Numbered from the stretch's first letter, positions 15,468-24,188 are shown. The stretch is 33,361 bases of DNA from Syntrophomonas zehnderi OL-4 (GCF_000983115.1 NZ_CGIH01000053.1:16950-50310), one strand, 5' to 3'. Translations and numbers: made by a program. Notes: generated by a model not told the origin, from the letters alone.

Positions 15468-16161
15468 AACTAAAAGACCTCTTCTCCAGCATAAGTATAG
15501 CCGTATTGATAATAAAAGATAAAGTCAGCAGGATAATGCCGATGGCAATAGCGGTACTGAAGTTTCCCATGCGGGTTTCCAGTACTATTGAGGTAGTTAA
15601 CACCCGGGTACTCCAGCGGATATTGCCTCCTACCAGCATAACTGCTCCGACTTCCGCAATAACCCGACCCAAGGCAGTACTCAGGGCCGCTACTATACCT
15701 ATCCGGGCTTCGCGAATGATAGCTCGGCTGGCTTGGCGTTGAGAAGCACCCAGGGTAACTGCCGTATCATAGACTTCCTGATTCAAGGCCATTACGGCGC
15801 GGGCTGTCAGGCCGCAGATGATAGGAGCTGCCAGTAATATCTGGGCTATTATCATAGCCGTAGGGGTAAACAATAGCTGATACTGGCCCAGGGGACCCCG
15901 ATAAGTAAGCAATAAATACACAAACAAGCCTGCCAGTACTGGTGGCAGGCCCATAAGTGTATAGATGATATTTAAAAAAAATCTCTTGCCGGGAATATCT
16001 TTTAGTGCCAAAGCAGCACCAGCAGGTACCCCAATCAGAGCTGACAGGATTAAGGCAGTCAGTGATACCTGAAGGGACAGCGCGGTAACCTGAAAGATTT
16101 CTTTATCCAGTTGCCAGATTAAACAAACACCTTCTTTGATTCCTTGCACGAATATTTCCAT
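15442..16161 (-). CDS. tupB: Tungstate ABC transporter, permease TupB
   Basis: Membrane channel of the tungstate importer. 239 residues with about five hydrophobic spans (for example VSLTALILSALIGVPAGAAL, FLNIIYTLMGLPPVLAGLFV, and IIAQILLAAPIICGL). The cytoplasmic loop that docks on the ATPase is seen as YDTAVTLGASQRQASRAII (EAA-type motif with conserved Gly). GAVMLVGGNIRWSTRVLTTSI is characteristic of TupB-type permeases. ATG with AGGAGG 6 bases upstream. It lies 39 bases after tupA and overlaps tupC. Confidence 0.9.
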   Translation of the reverse strand: MEIFVQGIKEGVCLIWQLDKEIFQVTALSLQVSLTALILSALIGVPAGAALALKDIPGKRFFLNIIYTLMGLPPVLAGLFVYLLLTYRGPLGQYQLLFTPTAMIIAQILLAAPIICGLTARAVMALNQEVYDTAVTLGASQRQASRAIIREARIGIVAALSTALGRVIAEVGAVMLVGGNIRWSTRVLTTSIVLETRMGNFSTAIAIGIILLTLSFIINTAILMLEKRSFSYDNTIKIT

Positions 16162-16200
16162 GCCAGTCCTCCTGTTTTAATTCCTGCCGGTAATGTGTTT

Positions 16201-17064
16201 TTATTTGGCATCAGGAATAAATAAAGACTGACCGTATTTATCTTTTCCAAATTCTCCGATCATCTTCTGGCCTTTTTCAGAAGTCAGCCATTCTGCAAAT
16301 TTGGTGGCTCCTGCGTAGTCAGCCTGGGGGAATTTTTCTGGATTCAGGGGGATAACACCATAAGGATTGAATAATACCTTGTCACCTTCAACCATAATGC
16401 TCAGATTGTACTTGTCCTTCAGGGCCAGATAAGTAGCTCTGTCGATCAGAGTATAAGCCTGTTTCTCGTCAGCCATACGGAAAGTATCGCCCATACCCTG
16501 TCCAGCTTCTATATACCAGGCTCCGGACGGCTTAATGCCAGCACTTTCCCATATCTTTTTCTCTTTTTTATCAGTGCCGGAATCATCAGCCCGGGAGACA
16601 AATGCGGCCTGCTGATTTGCTATGGCCTTAAATGCCGCTAGTGCATCAGCAGAGCCTTTAATCTTGGCCGTATCTGCTTCTGGTCCAATAATTAGAAAAT
16701 CATTATACATTACGTCACGCCGATCCACCCCAAATCCATCCGCAACGAATTTGTCCTCGGCTGCCCGTGAGTGAACCAATATAACATCAACATCGCCGGC
16801 TTCGCCCATTTCAATAGCCTGACCGGTTCCGACTGCAATTACCTTTACCTCATAGTTGGTGTCCTTTTTAAACTCGGGTAGCAATACGTCCAATAACCCA
16901 GAGTCTTCCGTACTGGTAGTGGTTGCAAGTTTCAACTCTTTAACTGGCGGCGGTGTCTCCGTCTTAGAAGGTTCAGAAGTCTTGCCGCAACCCGCTACAG
17001 CAGTCATGAGAAATACAACCAACAATGTTAAGACAAGTGATATTCTTCTCCCTTTGAAGTTCAT
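16201..17064 (-). CDS. tupA: Tungstate ABC transporter, substrate-binding lipoprotein TupA
   Basis: High-affinity tungstate receptor outside the membrane. 287 residues. Signal peptide with lipobox TAVAGC, so Cys 26 would carry the lipid anchor, then a Ser/Thr/Pro linker. The diagnostic TTTS motif at residues 48-51 (ATTTSTEDSGLLDVLLPEF) binds the oxyanion; GTGQAIEMGEAGDVDVILVH and the VSRADDSGTDKKEKKIWE segment also match TupA (WtpA and ModA differ). Strong AGGAGGG 5 bases before the ATG. Preceded by a leader of about 175 bases with a promoter and secondary structure. Confidence 0.94.
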   Translation of the reverse strand: MNFKGRRISLVLTLLVVFLMTAVAGCGKTSEPSKTETPPPVKELKLATTTSTEDSGLLDVLLPEFKKDTNYEVKVIAVGTGQAIEMGEAGDVDVILVHSRAAEDKFVADGFGVDRRDVMYNDFLIIGPEADTAKIKGSADALAAFKAIANQQAAFVSRADDSGTDKKEKKIWESAGIKPSGAWYIEAGQGMGDTFRMADEKQAYTLIDRATYLALKDKYNLSIMVEGDKVLFNPYGVIPLNPEKFPQADYAGATKFAEWLTSEKGQKMIGEFGKDKYGQSLFIPDAK

Positions 17065-17159
17065 TCCAATCCCTCCTTGAATTTTTGAGCAATCTTGGGT
17101 TCCCCGCTTATGTAACTATCTGAAATACGATTTGTGTAATTCCGGCATCAACTCCTTTG

Positions 17160-17227
17160 TTAGGGGAGGTTCAATGGTTTCGCGGCAAACCAGGCGAATT
17201 TCCCCCCTAGGTTATTAATCTTACCTA
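17160..17227 (-). promoter_or_regulatory. Structured 5' leader of tupABC (possible cis-regulatory RNA)
   Basis: On the minus strand: TAGGT and ACCTA (loop AAGATTAATA), overlapping a G-run that can pair with CCTCCCCTAA further on. Between them sits a hairpin GGTTT-GCCGCG-AAACC (17191-17176). The pairings are mutually exclusive at the TAGG/GGGG segment, as expected for a switch. I cannot assign a known riboswitch class. A protein operator is the alternative. Confidence 0.4.
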
Positions 17228-17245
17228 ATAGAATCCAATGGTCTC

Positions 17246-17274
17246 ATTATCCGACAAACTAATTATAGTGTCAA
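17246..17274 (-). promoter_or_regulatory. Sigma-A-type promoter of tupABC
   Basis: -35 TTGACA (17274-17269) and -10 GATAAT (17251-17246) on the minus strand with 17 bases between. Start would be near 17240, giving a leader of about 175 bases. Confidence 0.75.
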
Positions 17275-17664
17275 ATTAGACCTGTTTTATTGATTTAGTC
17301 AGAATATTAGTGGTCTTTTGAGAATTTACCTATATTAATGCCAATAACTCGTAAATGCTTTAGCATGCTCAAAAAAACAGGTTATTAAGTGATAAGGATG
17401 GACGGTTCTTTTTCCCTGCCAGCGGAAGCTAAAGCTTTTGCTGGCAAGCAGATAATCGTTTTTATTGCAAATTTTTATTGCCAATCCGATAATGGTTTTT
17501 GCGTGGGTACCTTTTTTGATGATTACATTGTTGCCAAGTTCAAATTGAGTATGAAGGAAAAACCAGATCCTGCATTTCAGGAAAAGGACGAATAACACGT
17601 TCTAATAAACCTTGCACATAGGATATGGCTACACCGTAGTTGGTTATGGGAATCCCCAAATTTT
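17275..17664. other. Gene-free gap between tupA and hydE, with a 30-base hairpin
   Basis: I see no gene I can support. Minus-strand frames of 65-90 codons exist but have no ribosome binding sites or recognisable motifs. The main structure is a 14-bp near-perfect inverted repeat at 17417-17446 (TGCCAGC ... GCTGGCA, with two G-T pairs and an AA loop). It lacks a T-run. The preceding GGACGGTTCT (about 17402) is shared with the inverted repeat at 320-348. Confidence 0.4.
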
Positions 17665-18750
17665 TTAGTCGGCCACTTCGTGGCTTAAAAGCGAGGACTG
17701 ATCCGGATAAGGCAGATTTAGACGGCGATAGTAATGGCGGGAGTCCCCCCACTGCCAGAGGGCTAATCTATTGCCGCTTTGTTCAATTTCCTGACTGATC
17801 TTTTGCAGATCTTTATATACCTTATTGGCATAGATACTATAGTCACTGCGGTTTTCTCCCGGCGTTAAAACCGGCATAACGATATTGGCTCCCGCTTTTA
17901 GTCCCATAGTGAGTCCCGCGGGGTGAATCGTCTGTAAAGCTGTGGAGGCTACCATGTTTATATCCGGCATTAGCAATCTGGCTAGGGCCATCATTTTTAG
18001 GGTAGTAATATAAGGATCATTAATATAGTATTCGTCAATCTTCGCCAAGGGGGTGCCGGGGTGGATAATGTAAGGTCCCATGCCAAGCATATCGATGTCA
18101 CGTTCCTCAAAAAAGAGCAGATCTTCAGCTAAACTCTCATAGGTTTGGCCAGGCAATCCGATCATTACTCCGGTGCCTACCTGGTAACCGATATCCTTAA
18201 GAGAATCAAGGCATTCCAGGCGTTTTGAGAACCTTTGTCCAGAGGGATGAATCCTGTTAAAAAGGACAGGATCGGAAGTCTCGATGCGCAACAGATAACG
18301 GTGTGCCCCAGCTTCCCAAAGTGTTTTATACTGCTGATAACTGAGTTCACCGACACTGAGCGTAATACCCAGGCTGCCGTTTACCTCCTGGCTGCTAAAA
18401 TCCTTTATAGCTTTGACAGCATCCAGGATAAACCTGAATTCAGCCGATGTGTTTACCTGCCCGGACTGAAGGGCCAGAGAATGAAACCCGTTTTGGTATG
18501 CCTGACGGGCTATATCTACAACTTGCTCCAGGGTTAAGTGATAACGACTAATCTGGTAATTGTTTTTCCGCAGCCCACAGTATAGGCAGTTTAAGTCACA
18601 GTAATTGGAAAACTCAATAAGCCCCCTAAGATATACGGTGTTACCGATATTTTCCCGGCGACATTGCTGAGCACGGTTGAGCAGGTTAATCAAGACTTCT
18701 TCCTCAGGGCTTTGGAGTAGGGCAGCTATTTTATCGGCGGCAGGCTTCAT
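17665..18750 (-). CDS. hydE: [FeFe] hydrogenase maturase HydE (radical SAM)
   Basis: Acts on the HydG-made iron-cyanide-carbonyl synthon during assembly of the H-cluster diiron site. 361 residues, usual length. FSNYCDLNCLYCGLR gives the radical SAM cysteines 51, 55 and 58 in CX3CX2C. Other family segments: HSLALQSGQ, RYLLRIETSDPVLFNRIHP, GVMIGLPGQTYESLAEDLLF, GMGPYIIHPGTPL and LTPGENRSDYSIY. ATG with GGAG 10 bases upstream. Its start lies within the end of the upstream small unknown gene (20-base overlap), implying translational coupling and one operon with hydG. hydF, the scaffold GTPase gene, is absent from the window. Confidence 0.95.
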   Translation of the reverse strand: MKPAADKIAALLQSPEEEVLINLLNRAQQCRRENIGNTVYLRGLIEFSNYCDLNCLYCGLRKNNYQISRYHLTLEQVVDIARQAYQNGFHSLALQSGQVNTSAEFRFILDAVKAIKDFSSQEVNGSLGITLSVGELSYQQYKTLWEAGAHRYLLRIETSDPVLFNRIHPSGQRFSKRLECLDSLKDIGYQVGTGVMIGLPGQTYESLAEDLLFFEERDIDMLGMGPYIIHPGTPLAKIDEYYINDPYITTLKMMALARLLMPDINMVASTALQTIHPAGLTMGLKAGANIVMPVLTPGENRSDYSIYANKVYKDLQKISQEIEQSGNRLALWQWGDSRHYYRRLNLPYPDQSSLLSHEVAD

Positions 18751-19039
18751 AGGCTAAGCACTCCTTAAGGCTTTGACTGATATCTTCGAGTTCAGAAGCG
18801 GTGATGACATCGGCGTTATCAATGCAAAGTCCGTATTCATTATTTATCCTTATTCGGGTGGGATTTAAGGGGACATAGTCATCGCTATTGCCTTCCAGGA
18901 AAGCCCAACGGCTGCCATATATGCGCGACCAGCGCAGTTTGAGCTGGGGATATAGTTGCTGCATAGCCATTTGGCAAGCTGTAAGCATCCCGTGATTCCC
19001 GTTGTATTCGTTTATCAGTGCTAAGAGTTTCTTTTTCAT
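18731..19039 (-). CDS. Unknown 102-residue protein encoded between hydG and hydE
   Basis: Starts at the ATG at 19039 with AGGAGG 8 bases upstream (a TTG two codons earlier is less likely). It overlaps hydE by 20 bases and begins 52 bases after hydG, so it is part of the maturase operon. Not recognised. N-terminal KKKLLALINEYNGNHGMLTA looks helical; RWSRIYGSRWAFLEGN and PLNPTRIRINNEYGLCID suggest strands; the C-terminus is helical and ends CLAYEACRR. Four Cys residues lie scattered, without a cluster motif. No transmembrane segment. Role unknown; location suggests an accessory in hydrogenase maturation or regulation. Confidence 0.75.
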   Translation of the reverse strand: MKKKLLALINEYNGNHGMLTACQMAMQQLYPQLKLRWSRIYGSRWAFLEGNSDDYVPLNPTRIRINNEYGLCIDNADVITASELEDISQSLKECLAYEACRR

Positions 19040-19090
19040 GAGCAATGCCTCCTAAGTATCGCGTTACTTTGGTTTTGGCCTCATATGCCT

Positions 19091-20554
19091 TTATAGAAAT
19101 AGATCCCGTTCGCCCTGATTGATTCGATCCAGCATTTTAATTACGGTTTCCCGCACCTGATCACTGGGTAGTGCCGCTAGCTCTTGATTGATCAGGTAAT
19201 CAGCCGCTGCGCGAGTCTCATCACTGGCATAGTCCAGCAGGTATTCCTTAAAGGTAAGGATGGCATTGGGCATACACAGGTTATGAATCTTACCTTTTTT
19301 AGCTATACCCATAAAGCAACCACCCGTGCGGCCGCAGCGATAGTCCGCCGTGCAGAAGGAAGTAATGTAGCCCATTTTTGCCATATCTCGTATCGCTTCG
19401 TCCAGACTGCGGTTATCTCCCAGAATAAACTGCTGCTTGTCATAGGCTAAACTGTCTTCTTGATAGCCTCCGATGCCAATATTGGAGCCGGCATCGATCT
19501 GGGTACAGCCAACGTTGATGACATCGTTTCTGACCCGGGCGCTCTCCCGGGCGGTTAGAATCATGCCGGTATAGGGGACTGAAAGGCGAATGACGGTAAC
19601 CAGCTTTTTAAAAGTGTCATCATTAACTATATAAGGACTTTTTTCCGCAAAGGGAGTATTAATCGCTGGTTCCATACGGGGAAAGGAAATGGTATGAGGG
19701 CCGACTCCGCCAAATTTCTCTTCCAGATCAATGGTATGCAGCAGAAGCCCCATTACTTCAAATTTCCAATCATAAAGACCAAAGAGAGCCCCTATGCCCA
19801 CATCGTCAACCCCGGCTTCCATGGCTCGGTGCAGTGCATACAGCCTCCAGAGGTAGTTGGCTTTTAATCCGCGGGGATGGAGTTTTTGATAGGTCTGGTG
19901 ATGGTATGTTTCCTGAAAGACTTGGAAAGTTCCGATCCCAACGTCCCTTAATATTTCCAGGTCTTCGACAGCCAGGGGAGCTGCATTGACGTTGGCCCGG
20001 CGGATTTCTCCGTGCCCTTCCTTGGTAGAGTAAGCAACTTTTAGGGTTTCGGCAATGTAGTGTACATCGGAACTGGGATGTTCGCCATAGACCATAATTA
20101 AGCGTTTATGACCCTTGGCTACTAGAGCCCTGATTTCTTCTTCCAGCTCCGGCATGGTCAGCTGCTTGCGCCGACTGGCTTTATTTTCTGTCCTGAATCC
20201 GCAATAGACACAGCTGTTAACACAATAATTGCTGATATACAAAGGAGCAAAAGTTACTATGCGCCTCCCATATACATTCTGTTTAATCTGCAGTCCGGCG
20301 CCGTACATTTCCTGCCATAATTCTTCATCCTGACAATTTAAGAGGGCTGCCGTCTCGTCCGGATCCAGGCGCACCAATTCTTTTGACTTGGCTATGATCT
20401 CCCGAATACGCTCTTTATCGGGCTGTTGGTTGGCCAAAAGTGTTTGCTTGATAAGATTCTCATCCAGAAAATCCTGGCCTTTGTTTAGGTATTTTTCTAC
20501 CTGTTCAGGTTTAATAACGTTGCGGATCCATTCGTTTACCGATACAGTTTCCAT
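19091..20554 (-). CDS. hydG: [FeFe] hydrogenase maturase HydG (radical SAM tyrosine lyase)
   Basis: Cleaves tyrosine to p-cresol and dehydroglycine, giving the CO and CN ligands of the H-cluster. 487 residues. The radical SAM motif is YISNYCVNSCVYCGF (Cys 111, 115, 118). HEP-like and GIGALFGLYDWKFEVMGLL segments match HydG. In the C-terminal domain the usual CTACYR motif of the second cluster reads C401-T-A-D404-Y-R-C407 with C413 nearby and C427 at the expected third position; the second ligand is thus Asp. GAC is an unambiguous Asp codon. Start ATG with GAGGAGG upstream; about 150 bases downstream of the regulator gene. Confidence 0.93.
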   Translation of the reverse strand: METVSVNEWIRNVIKPEQVEKYLNKGQDFLDENLIKQTLLANQQPDKERIREIIAKSKELVRLDPDETAALLNCQDEELWQEMYGAGLQIKQNVYGRRIVTFAPLYISNYCVNSCVYCGFRTENKASRRKQLTMPELEEEIRALVAKGHKRLIMVYGEHPSSDVHYIAETLKVAYSTKEGHGEIRRANVNAAPLAVEDLEILRDVGIGTFQVFQETYHHQTYQKLHPRGLKANYLWRLYALHRAMEAGVDDVGIGALFGLYDWKFEVMGLLLHTIDLEEKFGGVGPHTISFPRMEPAINTPFAEKSPYIVNDDTFKKLVTVIRLSVPYTGMILTARESARVRNDVINVGCTQIDAGSNIGIGGYQEDSLAYDKQQFILGDNRSLDEAIRDMAKMGYITSFCTADYRCGRTGGCFMGIAKKGKIHNLCMPNAILTFKEYLLDYASDETRAAADYLINQELAALPSDQVRETVIKMLDRINQGERDLFL

Positions 20555-20712
20555 TAATGATACCTCCTCTAAATTAATTAGATATTTTCATCCTCTTAAC
20601 TTGATTCGGCCAAGGCAGGCTCGGTAGATTTTTTAAAAAAAACCGGTCTGATTTTATACCTTGACCCCTTAAACTTAGAATTAACCTTATTTGCAGGGCA
20701 GTGCTACAGTTA

Positions 20713-20958
20713 TTAGGCTTTCGTCAAAGCACTTTTAACGGTTACATTTTTAAGATTACCTAGTTTGCCGGTCATGGCTCCCACCTGGTCAGTTGTACCG
20801 TCTACAATCAGGGCAATGATGGAAACGTCTTTGTCCTGATGGGGTAATCCCATGCGGCCTATAATCATGTCAGCATGATCACTTAATATGGCATTTACCT
20901 GCGGTACTACCTGGCGGTTTTCTATAACAATTCCGATTACCCCCAGCCTTTTTTCCAT
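20713..20958 (-). CDS. Iron-only hydrogenase system regulator, TM1266 family
   Basis: 81 residues. Small NikR-C/ACT-like ferredoxin fold: LGVIGIVIENRQVVPQVNAI, then HADMIIGRMGLPHQDKDVSI, then IALIVDGTTDQVGAMTGKLG and LKNVTVKSAL. This family is nearly always encoded beside hydEFG and hydA genes and is annotated as a putative regulator without a DNA-binding domain; the mechanism is not established to my knowledge. The ribosome site (AAAGG) is weak. A terminator at 21022-21053 separates it from hydA, so it may have its own promoter or share one with hydG. Confidence 0.88.
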   Translation of the reverse strand: MEKRLGVIGIVIENRQVVPQVNAILSDHADMIIGRMGLPHQDKDVSIIALIVDGTTDQVGAMTGKLGNLKNVTVKSALTKA

Positions 20959-21021
20959 TGTCCCACAACCTTTCAGCTATCGTTAAAACCTTCTATTTTG
21001 AACTTGTCGGGCGGGCTTTTT

Positions 21022-21053
21022 GCAAAATAAAAGCTTACCCATGTCAGGTAAGC
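21022..21053 (-). terminator. Intrinsic terminator after hydCBA
   Basis: GCTTACC/GGTAAGC stem (21033-21053) with a 7-base loop, followed on the minus strand by TTTTATTTTG. About 160 bases beyond the hydA stop. A second hairpin GGTTTAA/TTAAACC lies nearer the gene, about 21118-21137. Confidence 0.7.
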
Positions 21054-21215
21054 GGTCAGCATAATATATAGCAATATATATGATGACCCCTCTAATTAAG
21101 TAATTACCTTATTATCAGGGTTTAATCTCATTTAAACCTGGAATTCAGCCTCAGCCTGGTTCCCGATTTTCTTACTATTATTCTTACTATTAAATATAAA
21201 GCAGGTTTTTCTATC

Positions 21216-22940
21216 TTACAAGCATTTTTTATTCTTGGCATGGTAATGAGTGTGCAGAAGTTCGTGGGATTTGTGTCCCAGGGGTTCATGCAGGAACTCA
21301 TCATACAGTACTTTAACTTCCGGATTGTCATGCGATTTTCTAAGCGGCAAAGAGGCATCTTCATCATAAATTGCACCAATGCGTTCAATCCGCTTGACAT
21401 TAGCTTTGGTAATGGGCTGTCCGCCGCCGCCTATGCAGCCTCCAGGGCAGGCCATGATTTCAATGAAATGATAGGGGGACTCGCCCGCCCGCACCTGATC
21501 CATCAGTTTTCTAGCGTTTGACAGGGTGTGAGCAATGGCGACCTTGACTTTAGTTCCGTCCAGGTCGATTTCGGCTTCTTTGATGCCCTCGAAACCACGG
21601 GCGAAGGTAAAGTTGACGTCAGTTAACTCTTTTTTGGTTACAACTTCATAGACCGTACGCAAAGCTGCTTCCATAACACCGCCGGTAGCACCAAATATTA
21701 CAGCCGCACCGGTGTAAGCCCCCATCCAGGAATCAAACGGGGAAGGTTCCAGCCTGGAGAAGTCCAAACCAGACATCCGGAACAGCTTGCCGATTTCACG
21801 GGTAGTTAAAACTATGTCAACATCCTGATAGCCGCTGGAGTTCATTTCCGGGCGGGCTGCTTCAAATTTTTTGGCAGTACAGGGCATGATGGATACCGAG
21901 ACAACCTTCTGGGGTTCAATGTTCATTTTATCGGCCCAATAAGTCTTAACCAACGAACCAAACATCTGTTGGGGAGACTTACAGGTAGACAGGTTATCGA
22001 GCAGGTCAGGGTAGTAAGTTTCGCAGAAATTAATCCACCCCGGGCTGCAGGAAGTAAACATTGGCAGCGTACCGCCGGTGGTAAGGCGCTGCAGAAGTTC
22101 GTTGCCTTCCTCTAAAATGGTTAAGTCAGCGGTAAAGTTGGTATGCAGAACATAATCAAAACCAAGGTGACGCAAGCCGGCTACGAATACTTCCATAGGC
22201 AGATCACCGGTAGCCATACCAATTTCTTCGCCTAATGCCAGCCTGACGGCAGGAGCTATCTGGGTTACCACTATCGTATCGGGATCGGCAATAGCTGCCA
22301 TAAGTTTATCAATATCCTCTATTTCACCGATAGCACCTACCGGACAGGCATGAACACATTGTCCGCACATTACGCAGGGGCTATCTATCAAATTGCCGCC
22401 CATAGTCGGTACAACCATGGATTCACAGCCGCGCTTTTCAACACCTAGGGCGCTAACGGATTGAATAACGGTACAAGCGTCAATGCAGCGGCGACAGAGT
22501 ACACACTTATCAGGATCCCTGAAGATTGCGGGTGTGGAGAGGTCTTTTTCCAGCCCTCTAACCTTTAATTCAAAGGGATTGTCCCGAATAATATATTCGG
22601 CGGACAGATCCTGCAGTTCACAGTTGCCGTTGCGGATACAATTTAAACAATCCTGGGGATGATGAGATAATATAAGTTCTAATATAGTTTTTCTGGCTTC
22701 GATTACTTTTGGGGTTTTAGTCTTAACTACCATGCCTTCAAACACAGGTTGGGAACAAGCGGCTTGAAGAAGACGGTTTCCTTCAACTTCACATACACAT
22801 ACCCGGCAATTCGCTTTTACTGCCTGGTCGGGATGATAACAAAGGGTAGGAACCTTTATACCGACTTCTTTTGCTGCCTGCAGGATGGTAGAGCCATTAG
22901 GTACGGAAACTTTGATTCCGTCAATTGTTACGTTAACCAT
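21216..22940 (-). CDS. hydA: [FeFe] hydrogenase catalytic subunit HydA
   Basis: Reduces protons to H2 at the H-cluster. 574 residues from the ATG at 22940 (AAAAGGAG upstream; the GTG three codons earlier is too close). Order of cofactor sites: [2Fe-2S] Cys 34, 45, 48, 62; His-ligated [4Fe-4S] His 94, Cys 98, 101, 107; two ferredoxin-type [4Fe-4S] sets at Cys 146/149/152/156 and 189/192/195/199; H-cluster L1 TSCSPGW (Cys 298), L2 MPCTAKKFE (Cys 353), L3 EIMACPGGCIGGGGQP (Cys 498, 502). The C-terminus HELLHTHYHAK corresponds to the small-subunit-like extension. There is no extra C-terminal [2Fe-2S] domain. L1 carries Ser in place of one of the two adjacent Cys. Confidence 0.96.
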   Translation of the reverse strand: MVNVTIDGIKVSVPNGSTILQAAKEVGIKVPTLCYHPDQAVKANCRVCVCEVEGNRLLQAACSQPVFEGMVVKTKTPKVIEARKTILELILSHHPQDCLNCIRNGNCELQDLSAEYIIRDNPFELKVRGLEKDLSTPAIFRDPDKCVLCRRCIDACTVIQSVSALGVEKRGCESMVVPTMGGNLIDSPCVMCGQCVHACPVGAIGEIEDIDKLMAAIADPDTIVVTQIAPAVRLALGEEIGMATGDLPMEVFVAGLRHLGFDYVLHTNFTADLTILEEGNELLQRLTTGGTLPMFTSCSPGWINFCETYYPDLLDNLSTCKSPQQMFGSLVKTYWADKMNIEPQKVVSVSIMPCTAKKFEAARPEMNSSGYQDVDIVLTTREIGKLFRMSGLDFSRLEPSPFDSWMGAYTGAAVIFGATGGVMEAALRTVYEVVTKKELTDVNFTFARGFEGIKEAEIDLDGTKVKVAIAHTLSNARKLMDQVRAGESPYHFIEIMACPGGCIGGGGQPITKANVKRIERIGAIYDEDASLPLRKSHDNPEVKVLYDEFLHEPLGHKSHELLHTHYHAKNKKCL

Positions 22941-22964
22941 AATTTTCACTCCTTTTGCTCTTTC

Positions 22965-24188
22965 CTACGCGAATTTAGCATTATAGTCGGCGGGAAAATG
23001 TTTAATGGTGCTTAAAACCGGAGCCGGAGCAGCCTGCCCTAAACCGCAGAGACATGAATATGACATTACCCGTCCCAGTTTGTTTAGAAGTGCCACGTCC
23101 TGAGCCGATCCTTCACCATCATTTATCTTTTCCATCAGATCAAACATACGCATGGTGCCTTCCCTGCAAGGTGCGCATTTACCGCAGGATTCATGTTCGA
23201 AAAATTTGGCGATCTGGGTCGTTACATCAACCAGGTCGCGAGTTTCATCCAGGACAAATACGGCTCCGGAACCCAGAGCAGCATCGATAGCTGTCATAGC
23301 GTCAAATGCAATGGGTGTATCCAGTTGGCTTTCCGGAATGAAAGCGCCTGAAGTACCGCCAATTTGGACCGCTTTAAATTTTTTGCCGGAAGGGATACCG
23401 CCGCCAAGTTTATAAATAACCTCACGAATGGTGGTGTTCGTCGGCACTTCAAAGAAAGTGCGATTGTTGATATCGCCGGTAAGAGTTAAAACCTTAGTTC
23501 CAGGATAAGATGGAGCTCCAATGGAAGCAAACCATTCCCCGCCTTTTTCCACGATTACAGGGATGGCTGCAAAGGTTTCAACATTATTGACAATGGTTGG
23601 TTTTTGCCATAAACCCTGGGCAGGCGGATAGGGGGGTTTGTAACGCGGTTCACCCCGGTTGCCCTCCAGGGATTCAATCAAAGCCGTTTCTTCACCGCAT
23701 ACATAAGCTCCGGCCCCCATACGGACTTCTATGTCGAAATCACCTAAAACGCCCTTTTCCTTGGCCTGAGCAATAGCGGTATTCAAGATCTTCACTACCT
23801 GAGGATATTCACCCCGGCAATAAATATAACCTTTAGTGGCTCCAATAGCATAAGCACAGATAGCCATACCTTCAAGCAGGGTCTGGGGATCATTTTCCAT
23901 GATGAGGCGATCTTTATATGTACCAGGCTCGCCCTCATCAGCATTGCAAACCACATATTTCTGGTCGGCTTGTGCCATGGCTGCAAAAGACCATTTCATT
24001 CCACAGTTAAAACCTGCTCCACCGCGGCCTCTGAGATTTGACTTCTTGATGTCGTCAATTAAAGCCGTTTTATCAGTAGCGCAGGCTTTCTTAAGTGCAT
24101 TGTACCCACCGAGAGAGATATAATCGTCTATTTTAAGTGGATCGATTTTTCCATAATTACGCAATACGATGCGCATTTCCTCGGCCAT
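22965..24188 (-). CDS. hydB: NADH-binding hydrogenase subunit HydB (NuoF-like)
   Basis: Takes electrons from NADH through FMN and passes them to HydA. 407 residues. GRGGAGF (54-60) with the CNADEGEPGT segment (81-90) and GAGAYVCGEETAL form the FMN/NADH site. The [4Fe-4S] N3-type cluster ligands are Cys 335, 338, 341 and 381 (SCGKCAPC, then CLC). It lacks both the N-terminal [2Fe-2S] domain and the C-terminal 2x[4Fe-4S] ferredoxin domain of bifurcating HydB proteins (about 600 residues). Strong ribosome site GGAGG. 24 bases separate it from hydA and 48 from hydC. Confidence 0.95.
   Translation of the reverse strand: MAEEMRIVLRNYGKIDPLKIDDYISLGGYNALKKACATDKTALIDDIKKSNLRGRGGAGFNCGMKWSFAAMAQADQKYVVCNADEGEPGTYKDRLIMENDPQTLLEGMAICAYAIGATKGYIYCRGEYPQVVKILNTAIAQAKEKGVLGDFDIEVRMGAGAYVCGEETALIESLEGNRGEPRYKPPYPPAQGLWQKPTIVNNVETFAAIPVIVEKGGEWFASIGAPSYPGTKVLTLTGDINNRTFFEVPTNTTIREVIYKLGGGIPSGKKFKAVQIGGTSGAFIPESQLDTPIAFDAMTAIDAALGSGAVFVLDETRDLVDVTTQIAKFFEHESCGKCAPCREGTMRMFDLMEKINDGEGSAQDVALLNKLGRVMSYSCLCGLGQAAPAPVLSTIKHFPADYNAKFA

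Noticed and set aside
17335-17752. Minus- and plus-strand frames of 65-90 codons between tupA and hydE
   Set aside because: No ribosome sites, no recognisable motifs, and they overlap hydE or each other.
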